A stretch of DNA of 64,000 nt from Aquisalimonas sp. 2447 (GCF_012044895.1 NZ_CP050695.1:2262501-2326500), one strand, 5' to 3'. Positions 27,558-36,642 are shown, numbered from the stretch's first letter. The notes: generated by a model from the sequence alone, not told the origin. Translations and numbers: made by a program.

Positions 27558-27769
27558 TCCATCTCCCCCTGCAACGTGCCCGAGCCCAACGCGGAACGGT
27601 CATCATGCAGCCATAGTAACCTTCCGGGGAAGATCGCACACACCCGGCCACCGGGGCTTCCCTGTGATTCTGAGACATGGTGCACCGCAAACACCTTGTC
27701 TCGCTGCTAACGTCGCAGAAATCGTCACCCATGCGAATGCATCTTTCCACAGACACCATCGGGGCCCTC

Positions 27770-29008
27770 ATGGACGACTTCTCGCAACTGCTGCTGCTCC
27801 TGATTCTCGTGGGGGAAGTGGCGTTGATCGCTCTTGTGCTGGGGGCCATCGGTTGGTGGCTGTATCGCAATAAGGCCAGAGAGGCCGCTGTATTCACCTC
27901 GGAGAAACTCCATCTGGCCCGCCGCCGTGAGGCGTACTACAGGTTCCTGTCCCAGCGGCTGAACGACCAGGCCCGTCACCGCAGGCGCTCCGGCGGCAAG
28001 GAATCCGGCAAGGCGAAACTGGCACGGCGGTTCCTGGAGGAGGAACTGCGACACACCGAAGCGGCCCGGGACCGTGATGCGGAAATCTGGGATCTGCGCA
28101 TGGCATCAACGCAGGCCCTGATCGGCCTGTTCAGTGACGTCGCCGGATCAGGATTCAGCGATGCGGACGCCCAGTCCGGGCAGCCCCAGGAACCGGGGAC
28201 GGAAGCCCTGCGGCGTAAACTGCGGGAGCGCGAGCAGGCAGTCTCCCAGCTGCGCCAGGAGATCCAGGAGTTACGGCCGTTCCGGGACGCCTGGATGCGC
28301 CTCCACCGGCAGGCATCCCGCGAGAGCAAGGCCAACGCTGAGCTGCACACAGCGCTGCGCAGCGCCGGCACGGACCCCATGACCCGCGACCGCATCGAGA
28401 CTGCGCTGCAGCGGTACGCCGGCGAGCGCGAAGTGCTGGACGACTACCTGGCCGCCACCGCGGAGAGCTACGAGCAGGCGCAGCCGGAGCAGGTGCGCCG
28501 GGAACGCCGGCAGCAGCACCGCATGAACCGCATGCACAGTGTCGTTGACGCGGCCAGCTCACGCGTCGACCGGGCCAGCCGGAAGGCGCCCCAGTTGATG
28601 GAAGATCAGCGCCAGGCCATCAGCGAGCTGGAACAGAAGCTGGAGCGAGCTCAGCAGGCGCAGGAGGTGATCAAGCACACCTATTCCCGGGAAATGCAGA
28701 AACTGAAGAAGAGCAACCGCGAGGCAAGCGACAATGCACGGATGCTGGAGAAGGAAAACCGGCGGCTACGCCTGCGCGTGCGTAACCTGATCAGTCTCAG
28801 CCGCGAGAACGAGAGCACGTTTATCCCCGGCTCCCAGGCAAGCCCGGGACAGGCCGGACGCCCGGATCACCAGACCCGTCAGGCGGAGATCGACGCCCTT
28901 GCCGCGCAACTCAAGCGGGAGCAGGCAAAGACCGAGGAGCTGGAGCAGCAGCTCAAGCGTTTCCACGATCTGGAGGCCGCCATCCAGAACACGCTGTCAG
29001 GGAACTGA
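27770..29008 (+). CDS. Membrane-anchored coiled-coil protein of unknown function
   Basis: About 412 residues from the ATG at 27770 (an in-frame ATG at 27677 would add 31). A single hydrophobic helix at about 6-29 is followed by almost continuous charged helical sequence rich in Glu, Gln and Arg, with heptad spacing around 140-250 and 270-410 (AISELEQKLERAQQAQEVI, AQLKREQAKTEELEQQLKR). No enzymatic motif is seen. The architecture suggests an inner-membrane-anchored scaffold. The ribosome site is weak, so the start is uncertain. It is not RmuC or TolA by sequence. Confidence 0.7.
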   Translation: MDDFSQLLLLLILVGEVALIALVLGAIGWWLYRNKAREAAVFTSEKLHLARRREAYYRFLSQRLNDQARHRRRSGGKESGKAKLARRFLEEELRHTEAARDRDAEIWDLRMASTQALIGLFSDVAGSGFSDADAQSGQPQEPGTEALRRKLREREQAVSQLRQEIQELRPFRDAWMRLHRQASRESKANAELHTALRSAGTDPMTRDRIETALQRYAGEREVLDDYLAATAESYEQAQPEQVRRERRQQHRMNRMHSVVDAASSRVDRASRKAPQLMEDQRQAISELEQKLERAQQAQEVIKHTYSREMQKLKKSNREASDNARMLEKENRRLRLRVRNLISLSRENESTFIPGSQASPGQAGRPDHQTRQAEIDALAAQLKREQAKTEELEQQLKRFHDLEAAIQNTLSGN

Positions 29009-29086
29009 GTCGATGGTCCCTGGTAATTCCCGCCGGGAAGACAGTACTATTCTCGGCCAACACCGACACCACCACACCCAAGGGTT

Positions 29087-29581
29087 ATGACTCAGATGCT
29101 TCGTAGATCCGCACTGCTCGCCGCCCTGATGCCGATCGCCACCGGGGTCCTCCAGGCCGACCAGCTTCAGGGCCTCACCCTCCATGATCCGTGGGTCCGT
29201 GAAGTCCCTCCGGTTTCCGACCGCTCGGCGGCCTACGTGCGTATCGAGAACAGTGGCTCCGCCGACCGCACGCTGCTCGCAGCCGAAAGCGAGCTGTTCG
29301 AGCGCGTGGAACTGCACGAGAGCCGGGAGGGCGACGACGGCACCATGCGCATGATCCACCTGGACGAGATTGCCCTGCCCGCCGGCGACACCACGGTACT
29401 GGAGCCCGGCGGCTATCACATCATGCTGATTGACCGTATCGGTGAACCGCTGTCCGAGGCCGACGGTGACGAAGTGCCCATCCGTCTGCACTTCGACAAC
29501 GGCGAAAATGCCCGCGTTGAAGCCACCGTTCGCAAACATGCCCCCGACAACGGACACGAGGGCCACGACATGGACCACTGA
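29087..29581 (+). CDS. Periplasmic copper chaperone PCu(A)C
   Basis: 164-residue exported protein with an N-terminal signal peptide (about 1-24). The domain shows the Cu(I) ligands in the usual order: VELHES, MRMIHLDEI and YHIML (H-M ... H-x-M pattern). It delivers copper to cytochrome c oxidase Cu(A) or scavenges periplasmic copper. The C-terminal tail HEGHDMDH adds extra metal-binding residues. It stands alone with a hairpin terminator behind; no Sco or oxidase gene is nearby. Confidence 0.9.
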   Translation: MTQMLRRSALLAALMPIATGVLQADQLQGLTLHDPWVREVPPVSDRSAAYVRIENSGSADRTLLAAESELFERVELHESREGDDGTMRMIHLDEIALPAGDTTVLEPGGYHIMLIDRIGEPLSEADGDEVPIRLHFDNGENARVEATVRKHAPDNGHEGHDMDH

Positions 29582-29588
29582 GCACCCG

Positions 29589-29622
29589 CCCCGGTGGCAG
29601 GAATCGTCCTGCCACCGGGGTT
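29589..29622 (+). terminator. Hairpin terminator after PCu(A)C
   Basis: Perfect 14-bp stem CCCCGGTGGCAGGA / TCCTGCCACCGGGG with loop ATCG, followed by TTA rather than a T-run. It is very stable and sits 8 bp after the stop. Confidence 0.7.
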
Positions 29623-29646
29623 ACTCGCCGGCTGCGTGTCCAACGC

Positions 29647-29689
29647 TTGACCTCGCTCAACACCCACTGCGCCGGTTTCCGCTTACTCT
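29647..29689 (+). promoter_or_regulatory. Weaker FNR/Anr-like box and promoter of tandem Usp gene
   Basis: TTGACCTCGCTCAA (29647-29660) fits TTGAT-N4-ATCAA at eight of ten bases. A -10-like TACTCT at 29684-29689 gives a start near 29696, again placing the box near -41.5 and the start 28 nt before the ATG. Same geometry as before the other Usp gene. Confidence 0.42.
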
Positions 29690-29723
29690 AGTTGTCCCCG
29701 CAGAGACAACGCCGGAGGCCGGC

Positions 29724-30674
29724 ATGGACAAGCAGGATCACACCATCATCATTCCCGTCGACGGCTCGGAACACGCTGCCCGGGCGGTGGCCCGGGCAGC
29801 CGAGCTTGCTGGCCACCTCGGAGCGCACATGCAATTGCTGCATGTCATGCCCGCAGGCCCCGCCGAGCTGTCGGATATTCCCGGGAACCGCAGCGCGACC
29901 ACCGATGCCGATCTGGCGGCAAAGCGCGACACCGCCAACGAAGTGCTGACAACCGCCCGTCGCGGCCTTGCGGAAACCGTCACCGAGAACACGGAAACGC
30001 TCGTACTCGATGACCTGCAACACCACGGCGATCCCGCCACCGTGATCACGGAACAGGCCAACCGGACTCCCGGGGCCATCGTGGTGATGGGAACCCGTGG
30101 CCTGGGGGGAATCCGGAAGCTGCTGCTGGGCAGCGTCAGCGATGCCGTGGTCCACCAGGCAGACTGCCCGGTGATGGTAGTGCATGCAGATGAACACCCC
30201 GCCAATACCGCGGGTGTGCAGCAGATCCTGGTGCCGGTGGACGGCTCCTCCAGCTGTGATCAGGCTGCACGGCTCGCCGGGGAGATCGCCCGCGGCAGCA
30301 ATGCAGCGGTCCAGCTGCTGTTTGCCTATGCCCGACATCCGGCGGAAGCCGACGGCGGTTACAGTACCCTTGGCGAGGCGCCGGTCTATACCGAAGCGAT
30401 GGTGGAAGAGTTCCTGCAGGCGGGACGCGAGGAAGCCGCGCGTACCTTCGCCCGGGCCCGCACCCACCTGGGCGAGATTCCGGCCGGGATTACCGAACAT
30501 GAACTCGCCGGGCCGGCCGCCGACGCGCTGCTGGACCATGTCAACGATCAGCAGAAGCCGAGCATGGTGATCATGGGCCGGCGCGGCCTGAGCGGCTGGC
30601 AGGAGACGCTGGTGGGCAGCGTCAGTCATGCCCTGTTGAGCAAAGCGGCGTGTCCGGTGGCAGTGATCCACTGA
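29724..30674 (+). CDS. Tandem universal stress protein (two UspA domains)
   Basis: 316 residues made of two Usp domains, about 1-155 and 160-316. Each carries the ATP-binding signature: MGTRGLGGIRKLLLGSVSDA and MGRRGLSGWQETLVGSVSHA. The architecture is that of UspE-like proteins linked to stress, motility or anaerobic survival. The ATG at 29724 has GGAGG five bases upstream; a much longer open frame upstream is non-coding. An FNR-like box precedes it. Confidence 0.92.
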   Translation: MDKQDHTIIIPVDGSEHAARAVARAAELAGHLGAHMQLLHVMPAGPAELSDIPGNRSATTDADLAAKRDTANEVLTTARRGLAETVTENTETLVLDDLQHHGDPATVITEQANRTPGAIVVMGTRGLGGIRKLLLGSVSDAVVHQADCPVMVVHADEHPANTAGVQQILVPVDGSSSCDQAARLAGEIARGSNAAVQLLFAYARHPAEADGGYSTLGEAPVYTEAMVEEFLQAGREEAARTFARARTHLGEIPAGITEHELAGPAADALLDHVNDQQKPSMVIMGRRGLSGWQETLVGSVSHALLSKAACPVAVIH

Positions 30675-30745
30675 CGCGGCCTGGCCTTTCCGGTCCCGTT
30701 TCGTGCACGATGGCCGCTGACTTCAATCTTCAGACAGGTATAACC

Positions 30746-31228
30746 ATGAACTCCAGTGCTTCCATGGCCCGGCTCATGCTGATCAGCGCCGCGGCGCTGT
30801 TTGCCATCGCCCCGGCAGCGGCCAACGCCAGCCTGTTCGGTGGCGCCGGTGTGGTCTACACCGATTTTGACGACGGCGGGAACGACTCCCGGTACGGTAC
30901 GCGGATCTACGGTGGCTACGACTTCTTCCGCGTGCCGCTGGTATTCCGTCTTGGGCTGGAAGGTGGGTATACCCGCACGGGAAGCTTCGACGATGATGGC
31001 GATACCCGCTACAACAACTGGGATGCGGGGCTTCAGGGCACCCTCACCACCCTGCCGTTGGTCAACCTGCACGCCCGGGCGGGTTACGAATGGGGCGACA
31101 GCGATGGCGGCATGTACGCCGTTGGCGGGAGCATCGGTGTGCTCCCGCTGACGCGTATCCGCGCTGAGTACCAGGACCGCAACGACTTCCAGGCGGGTAT
31201 GCTCAGCATCCAGGTGAGCCTGCCCTGA
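30746..31228 (+). CDS. Small outer-membrane beta-barrel protein
   Basis: 160-residue secreted protein. A signal peptide at about 1-29 ends AANA, followed by alternating amphipathic strands rich in Gly, Tyr and Phe (GGAGVVYTDF, GTRIYGGYDFF, FRLGLEGGYTR, NLHARAGYEWG, MYAVGGSIGV, RIRAEYQDRN). This fits an eight-stranded OmpX/OmpA-like barrel. No peptidoglycan-binding domain is present. Function is unknown. The start chosen removes a non-signal upstream extension; its ribosome site is weak (ACAGGT). Confidence 0.72.
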   Translation: MNSSASMARLMLISAAALFAIAPAAANASLFGGAGVVYTDFDDGGNDSRYGTRIYGGYDFFRVPLVFRLGLEGGYTRTGSFDDDGDTRYNNWDAGLQGTLTTLPLVNLHARAGYEWGDSDGGMYAVGGSIGVLPLTRIRAEYQDRNDFQAGMLSIQVSLP

Positions 31229-31240
31229 CTTGTGTCCCGG

Positions 31241-31262
31241 CGACAGGGTCGCTACCCTGTCG
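31241..31262 (+). terminator. Hairpin after outer-membrane protein gene
   Basis: Perfect nine-base stem CGACAGGGT / ACCCTGTCG with a CGCT tetraloop, 12 bp after the stop. There is no T-run, so termination is likely but not certain. Confidence 0.55.
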
Positions 31263-31307
31263 CACCTGTTGGCGTTGAGGCGCCACAGGACGCACGATTC
31301 GCTCAAT

Positions 31308-31419
31308 GGCGGCCCGTGCTGGTCCCCTCGCGACGATACACTGTGAATCCGGTCAGGCCCGGAAGGGAGCAGCCGCAGCAGTGGACTCGGGCGCCGGGGT
31401 GCGGCTGGTACGTGCCGCC
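31308..31419 (+). ncRNA. ffs: 4.5S RNA, signal recognition particle RNA (small bacterial type)
   Basis: Contains the conserved SRP domain IV signature GGTCAGGCCCGGAAGGGAGC followed by AGCC (31351-31374), with the symmetric loop and the GGAA tetraloop. The ends pair (GGCGGC at 31308-31313 with GCCGCC at 31414-31419), giving one long hairpin of about 112 nt, close to E. coli 4.5S RNA (114 nt). It binds Ffh and directs cotranslational membrane targeting. Exact ends are set by the terminal helix and may differ by a few bases. It is convergent with the DUF1820 gene. Confidence 0.95.
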
Positions 31420-31438
31420 TCCATCAAGACCAGACCAT

Positions 31439-31771
31439 TCAGCTCCTGCCAGGCCCCGGATTCAGGCCCGGCATGCCGGGAAACGGCGTGACGTTGCCCT
31501 CGGCGCTGGTGACTTTCGCGGGTCCGACACGCTCCACTTCATCGATCCGCACCACCGAGTGCATGGGAATGTAGGTGCGTTTGACGCCCTCGAACTCGGA
31601 CTGGAGTCTTTCCTCCGAGGGATCCACCACGACCTGCGTGCGCTCGCCGAAGCTCAGCGCTTCCACTTCCACGAAGCCCATCAGGCTGCCCTGCTGCACG
31701 CCGTGAGCGTAGACTTCGTAAATCTGCCCCTGGTTGACAAAGATGATGCGATAGATGCGTTCATCCGCCAT
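31439..31771 (-). CDS. DUF1820 family protein
   Basis: 110-residue cytoplasmic protein with the family core YRIIFVNQGQIYEVYAHGV, then GFVEVEALSFGERTQVVVDP and KRTYIPMHSVVRIDEVE. DUF1820 is largely confined to gammaproteobacteria, and the function is unknown. The ATG at 31771 gives the usual family length; the longer frame upstream is not conserved. Confidence 0.88.
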   Translation of the reverse strand: MADERIYRIIFVNQGQIYEVYAHGVQQGSLMGFVEVEALSFGERTQVVVDPSEERLQSEFEGVKRTYIPMHSVVRIDEVERVGPAKVTSAEGNVTPFPGMPGLNPGPGRS

Positions 31772-31865
31772 GGTGACTGCCAGCCCTCTGGGTGACCGTT
31801 GGGTCGCTGAAACGAAACGAGCCGTGAGGGTACCATAGGTCTTTTCGCCACCATGCAGGACACCG

Positions 31866-32351
31866 ATGTTTCCCTGGGAAGGCATGGAAATCGAGGCCAT
31901 CGAGGCAATGATGGCAACGCGGGACCCGCGGCGCTACCGGACTGGTCTGGTCACGCGCAACCTGGAATCCGGCCGGCATTATAGTGCCTGGTTTTCCGGG
32001 CGCAGCGAACTCGGCCACTACCTGGCGCGCGTGGAGCCGCGGCGCCACGGCATCGAGGGGCTGGATTACGTTCGGATGCGTGACCGCCTTCAGGACACCC
32101 TGGCCGCTCTCGAGATCCGTGGCCCCGACCCGCGGCTGCGGGATGCGGTGAATGCGCTTGCCCAACCGGCATTCCAGGTGGCCTGGTGGGGTCCGCTGGA
32201 GTCCCTCCGCCACGGCGAGGACACATGGAGTCGACAACTGCTCGACACCCTGGACCCCGCGGCCACACCGCCACTGCCAGCGAAACGGACCGAGGAGTTG
32301 ATCGCCGCGCTGTACCGGCTGTGCGGGCAGGACGGCGCTCCGTCGCCCTAG
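31866..32351 (+). CDS. Hypothetical protein
   Basis: 161 residues, no recognised domain, no signal peptide or membrane segment. It is rich in Arg, Leu and Ala with a helical look (EAIEAMMATRDPRRYRTG, YVRMRDRLQDTLAALEIRG). An internal ATG at 31884 with GGGAAGG just before it is an alternative start. It is divergent from DUF1820 and convergent with the GGDEF-EAL gene. Confidence 0.6.
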   Translation: MFPWEGMEIEAIEAMMATRDPRRYRTGLVTRNLESGRHYSAWFSGRSELGHYLARVEPRRHGIEGLDYVRMRDRLQDTLAALEIRGPDPRLRDAVNALAQPAFQVAWWGPLESLRHGEDTWSRQLLDTLDPAATPPLPAKRTEELIAALYRLCGQDGAPSP

Positions 32352-32368
32352 CGGCAGCGAGCCGGGTT

Positions 32369-35300
32369 TCAGCGCCGCAGGGGGACTGCCTTGGGGGCAC
32401 GCCAACTGCGTACGGCCCGCTCAACCGCACGATCCACTGCATCCTGGCCCAGCGGATGGGTCAGCAGTTCCTGAACCGGAGCTGCCTCACCGACCTGGGC
32501 GGCAAGCAGTACGTCCCCGGCATCACCAATGAGCAGACGCCGCACCCCCGGATAGAGCAATCGGGTCCGGTACAGGAACGGCAACGGGTCCATTCCCTTT
32601 GGCGCCTGATGCACTACCACGGCAGCCAGCTCGCGGCTGGCCATCTCCTCGAACGCCTCCGCCGCCGTTGTGACAACGATGGGCGCCGGCGCATCGTCGG
32701 GCAGCGCGGCTGCGACCTTGCGCGGTAGCCCTGGGTTGCGCCCCACCACCAGCACCACCGGCCCACGGTCGTCCGCGCCCGCCACCCGGGCCAAGGGCCC
32801 GTTCTCCTTGACCAGGCCCTCGAACTCGGCGGACGGAAGTGGCCGAGCCAGATAGTAGCCCTGCATCCAGTCGCACCCGGCCCGGCGGAGGAAGCGGAGC
32901 TCGCCCAGGGTCTCCACGCCTTCGGCGATGAGCTGACAGCCCAGGCTGTGGCCCATGGCGATGATCGCCCGGATGATCTCCGCAGTATCGGGATCACTGG
33001 TGGCCTCGGCCACGAAGGCCTTGTCGATCTTGATGGTGTCCACGGGAAAACGCCGGAAATAACTGAGACTGGAATAGCCCGTGCCGAAATCATCCACGGC
33101 GATACTGAGCCCCAGTGCCTTGAGCGCCTCCAGGGTCCGGGCGGCTTGCGCAGGATTGTGGACCAGGGAGCTCTCGGTGATTTCCAGCTCCACACACTCG
33201 GGGCTCGCCAGCGTCTCGTCCAGAATGGCGCCGACCCGCTGCAACAGGGCATCATCCTCCAGCTGCCGGGGGGAGAGGTTCACCGAGACACGCACCCGGG
33301 AGCCGTGCTGGCGCTCCCAGTAACGCTGCATCTCGCAGGCCCGCCGGAGGACCCAGGCGCCCACGTCCAGGATCAGTTCGCTTTCCTCCAGCAGGGGGAT
33401 GAAATCCCCCGGCATAATCATGCCTTGCTCGCTGTGATTCCAGCGCAGCAACGCCTCAGAGCCCTTGAGCATGCCGTCGCTCAGCGCCACCTGCGGCTGG
33501 AAATAGACCTCGAACTCCCCGCGGCTCAGGGCATGACGCAGGTCAGTCTCCAGCGCCAGCCGCCGCCGGGCCTGCTCATTCAGCCCGGCGGCGTAGTACC
33601 GGTAGGCACCGGGCCCGGATTGTTTGGCCGTCTCCAGGGCACTGGCGGCATTACGCAGCAACACCTGCGCGTCGTCACTGTCATCCGGGTACACGGCGAT
33701 GCCGGCACTGGCGTTGACGAAGAACTCCTGACCGTCCAGGACCAGCGGATCGCGCAGCGCGCCGATGATCGAGCGTACCCCCTGCGGTATGGCATCGGTA
33801 TCGCCAAGACCGGTGAGCAACACGACGAACTCGTCACCCCCGATCCTGGCGACGATGTCCTCGTCACCCAGTGCGTCCGCAAGCCGCTCGGACACCGCCC
33901 GCAGCAGGCGGTCCCCGAGCGCGTGACCATAGCTGTCGTTGAAAATCTGGAAGCGGGTCAGGTTCAGGTAGACCACCGCCAGGGGATTGCGCTGACCGCC
34001 ATCTGACACGGTCTGCTCAAGGCGGCTGAGAAACAGATCCCGATTGGGCAGGCCGGTGAGCGCATCGAACTCCGCCAGGTACTCGAGCCGGTCCTCCGCG
34101 CGCACCCGCTCCGTGACATCCTCGAAGAACGACAGCACCGCGCGATCCCCCTCCCACAGAACGATACTGGCGCGGGCCTTCATATGCCGGACGTCACCAT
34201 TGACCGTGAGGAAACGGAAGGTGATGCATTCATCCCTGGGCGCACTGTCGCGAATGGCGCGGTACCAATGGCGCACGCGTTCCCGGTCCTCCGGGTGCAC
34301 AAAATCCATGGAACGGTGGCCAATGTACTCGCGGCCATCGAAACCCAGCAGCGCCGAGAGACGTGGATTGACGTAGCACACGCGGCCCTGCTGTGCGACG
34401 GCGATGCCGTCGTGGGTGTTCTCCACCAGTGAGCGGTACTGTTCCCGGGCCGCGTACAGCGCGGCATCCCGCGCTTTCCATTCGCTGATATCCCGCAGAA
34501 TGAAGGAGAAACTCTCCAGTCGCCCCTGTTCATTCCGGTGTGCGATCAGTGCCTGGGACACCGGAAACTCACGGTCATCAGCGTCCAGCATGCCGGACTC
34601 CCCGGCCCAGTCACCCTTCTGCAGCGCCGCGGGCATGGCGCGTTCATCCAGCACCAATTGCGCCCAGCCAGGCATGCGGGCGCGTATATTCGCACTCTCC
34701 GGGCCATCGCCGGCGCTGACACCGAGGACCCGCTCACCGGCACGGTTGAGGTAGCTCAGCCGCCCTTTCCGGTCCATGGTGCCCACCATATCGGTGGTTG
34801 CTTCCAGCACCGCCGTCAGCCTTCGGCTTTCCGCCGCCGTCTGCTGCCATTCGCTGACATCCGTGAATTCGAACAGCAGATGCACGGTGTCGCCGACATC
34901 AAGGAACCGCCAACGGAACTGCAGGTCCACGGGCGCGCCCCGGGGCTGCTGCCCCGCCCGGGCCAGGAACATCCCTTTGCTGTCGACGTCGTTAGTCACC
35001 GCCGCACGCAGGGCCCGGCCCATGCAACGGTGCGCTTCCGTACCCTGAAGCCAGTCGCCCAGCTCCGCTCCCTCGAGTTCCTCCGCGGCAGCGCCCAGCA
35101 GCGCCTCCGCCTCCCGGTTCGCGAACACCACCCGGCCTCGCTGATCGACTTCCACGACTCCGTGAGACAGGGCATCCACCTGCCCGCGGTAGCGCTGCTC
35201 CGCACGCTCCAGATCCTCCTGGGCGCGCTGCTTCTCGGCGGTGACACGGGACAGGATCAAGTACAGCAGGGCCGCGGTAACGCCGACGAAGGCCAGCCCC

Positions 35301-35455
35301 TTGCCGACACTGACGGCGACCTGGCCGTCCACGTCCAGACCCAGCCACAACAGGAAAGTATCGCTGAACAGAATCCAGACTGCGGCCACGGCGGCATACA
35401 TCAGGCTCACGCGCACTGGCAGGCGATCTGACCGTTTGCCGGGGAAGGGCGGCAT
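32369..35455 (-). CDS. Membrane PAS-GGDEF-EAL protein with C-terminal receiver-like remnant
   Basis: 1028 residues: two membrane helices (about 18-36 and 46-66), three PAS domains (about 95-200, 205-325, 330-445), GGDEF (intact GGDEF near 540) and EAL (SEALLRW near 667, DDFGTGYSS near 788). Both c-di-GMP synthesis and breakdown motifs look intact, so which activity dominates is not predictable. The last about 150 residues (from GPVVLVVGRNPGLP) resemble a response-regulator fold but lack the phospho-acceptor Asp cluster. It sits alone. Confidence 0.9.
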   Translation of the reverse strand: MPPFPGKRSDRLPVRVSLMYAAVAAVWILFSDTFLLWLGLDVDGQVAVSVGKGLAFVGVTAALLYLILSRVTAEKQRAQEDLERAEQRYRGQVDALSHGVVEVDQRGRVVFANREAEALLGAAAEELEGAELGDWLQGTEAHRCMGRALRAAVTNDVDSKGMFLARAGQQPRGAPVDLQFRWRFLDVGDTVHLLFEFTDVSEWQQTAAESRRLTAVLEATTDMVGTMDRKGRLSYLNRAGERVLGVSAGDGPESANIRARMPGWAQLVLDERAMPAALQKGDWAGESGMLDADDREFPVSQALIAHRNEQGRLESFSFILRDISEWKARDAALYAAREQYRSLVENTHDGIAVAQQGRVCYVNPRLSALLGFDGREYIGHRSMDFVHPEDRERVRHWYRAIRDSAPRDECITFRFLTVNGDVRHMKARASIVLWEGDRAVLSFFEDVTERVRAEDRLEYLAEFDALTGLPNRDLFLSRLEQTVSDGGQRNPLAVVYLNLTRFQIFNDSYGHALGDRLLRAVSERLADALGDEDIVARIGGDEFVVLLTGLGDTDAIPQGVRSIIGALRDPLVLDGQEFFVNASAGIAVYPDDSDDAQVLLRNAASALETAKQSGPGAYRYYAAGLNEQARRRLALETDLRHALSRGEFEVYFQPQVALSDGMLKGSEALLRWNHSEQGMIMPGDFIPLLEESELILDVGAWVLRRACEMQRYWERQHGSRVRVSVNLSPRQLEDDALLQRVGAILDETLASPECVELEITESSLVHNPAQAARTLEALKALGLSIAVDDFGTGYSSLSYFRRFPVDTIKIDKAFVAEATSDPDTAEIIRAIIAMGHSLGCQLIAEGVETLGELRFLRRAGCDWMQGYYLARPLPSAEFEGLVKENGPLARVAGADDRGPVVLVVGRNPGLPRKVAAALPDDAPAPIVVTTAAEAFEEMASRELAAVVVHQAPKGMDPLPFLYRTRLLYPGVRRLLIGDAGDVLLAAQVGEAAPVQELLTHPLGQDAVDRAVERAVRSWRAPKAVPLRR

Positions 35456-35637
35456 TCTGGACCTCGGGCCGATGGGTTGGAGTCAGCACACTGACCAGTC
35501 TGCTTTGTGGCACGAACCCCGGCAGGACGCAACCACAGCCGTCACACAATCGGAAATGCCCCGCTGAACCCTCGACGAATCGCACCAGGTAGCGCTAGGC
35601 TTGTGGTGTCACTGGAGTTGTATCAGGAGGCAGGAGA

Positions 35638-35844
35638 ATGGCCCTTTGGCGGTGCCGGGTTCCCGGCCAGAACGAGATCGACGCGGAGGAATCCGGCGTT
35701 GTCGTGGAGGCGGAAACGGAGGAACAAGCGCAGACGCTTGCCAAGCGCGAGATGGAGTTCGAAGAAGTCCAGGTGGACGAACAGGGTCACACCATCCAGT
35801 TCGAGATCAAGGACATCGTCTGCGAGCGGGTGGATGAAGACTGA
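35638..35844 (+). CDS. Small acidic hypothetical protein
   Basis: 68 residues, strongly acidic (EESGVVVEAETEEQAQTLAK, EFEEVQVDEQ). The strand-helix-strand pattern fits a compact alpha/beta fold. No family recognised. A GGAGGCAGGAGA ribosome site precedes the ATG, supporting a real gene. Confidence 0.7.
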   Translation: MALWRCRVPGQNEIDAEESGVVVEAETEEQAQTLAKREMEFEEVQVDEQGHTIQFEIKDIVCERVDED

Positions 35845-36022
35845 GTGCGGGTCGCCGACCTTCACTTCCTGAGTTCCCCGCGCGCCGCACCTGGCGCACG
35901 GGGGCTCTGTATAAGAAGGGAGGGGCTGGCACCCCTCCAATTGCCGGTTGCCGGCTATTGCCTGACACCACAATGATGCTTGCTTGATACCGGTATAGCA
36001 GAAAGTCGGGGATTTCGCAGCC
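35845..36022. other. Convergent intergenic gap with a weak hairpin
   Basis: 178 bp between the small acidic gene and the last gene of the aldehyde oxidoreductase operon. It contains GGAGGGG (35919-35925) pairing with CCCCTCC (35932-35938), without a T-run, which may end transcription. Nothing else seen. Confidence 0.35.
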
Positions 36023-36340
36023 CTAACCTCCCCCGCGGCGGAAACGCCGATCGAAATGCGCCAGGAAGCTGTCACGCTCGGCGTCCGTGAACCCACGAAA
36101 AACAAGCGTCACCGGCAGTCGGGGCAGACGCACGGCGGCAATGGACCGGACGGTCTCCGGACCGTACTGGAGAAGCAGCTCGCGGTCACCGTCCACCGCA
36201 CGGATCACGCTGGCCTCCCGCCGCTCCCAGACAAATCCACTCAGCACCCGAGGAAGCGTCGCCAGAAACTCGGCCTCCCGTAGCCCCATATCCTTCGCGA
36301 CCCGGCTCTCACCCTGCGGCGTGCCGCCGTCCTGCGCCAT
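36023..36340 (-). CDS. Hypothetical protein, last gene of aldehyde oxidoreductase operon
   Basis: 105 residues, not recognised. Charged, with blocks GLREAEFLATLPRVLSGFVW and HFDRRFRRGGG at the end. Its ATG overlaps the stop of the MoaD-like gene by one base (TGATG), so it is translationally coupled and very likely part of the AOR system, perhaps in tungsten-cofactor handling. That role is inferred from position only. Confidence 0.7.
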   Translation of the reverse strand: MAQDGGTPQGESRVAKDMGLREAEFLATLPRVLSGFVWERREASVIRAVDGDRELLLQYGPETVRSIAAVRLPRLPVTLVFRGFTDAERDSFLAHFDRRFRRGGG

Positions 36341-36642
36341 CACCCGCCCGCGACCGGCGGCCATACGGCGAATGCGTCCCCGGGCACGAACACCGGCTGC
36401 TCCCGCTGCTCGGGTTTCAGGTAAACACCATTGCACAGCACCAGGTGGGCCAAATCCCGCGGGACATGCAGCCGGTCCAGCAACTCGTTGGGCGTGATCG
36501 TCGCCGGCACCTGCAGGTCCACCGCGTTGCGCATGCTGCCTTCCGGCAAATACACGTGCAGGCTGGCGAACAGCTTCACCCGCAGGGTGATCATCTCCTC
36601 GCCAGCGTCCACCGGCAACGCTTTGCGTGCATCAGAGGACAT
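36340..36642 (-). CDS. MoaD/ThiS family sulfur-carrier protein
   Basis: About 100 residues (84 if it starts at the internal ATG at 36594). The ubiquitin-like fold MITLRVKLFASLHVYLPEG ends in the diagnostic C-terminal Gly-Gly (WPPVAGG), the thiocarboxylate carrier tail. In AOR operons such proteins supply sulfur for the dithiolene of molybdopterin or tungstopterin. The upstream ATG overlaps the end of the FAD-subunit gene by 11 nt; which start is used is uncertain. Confidence 0.85.
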   Translation of the reverse strand: MSSDARKALPVDAGEEMITLRVKLFASLHVYLPEGSMRNAVDLQVPATITPNELLDRLHVPRDLAHLVLCNGVYLKPEQREQPVFVPGDAFAVWPPVAGG

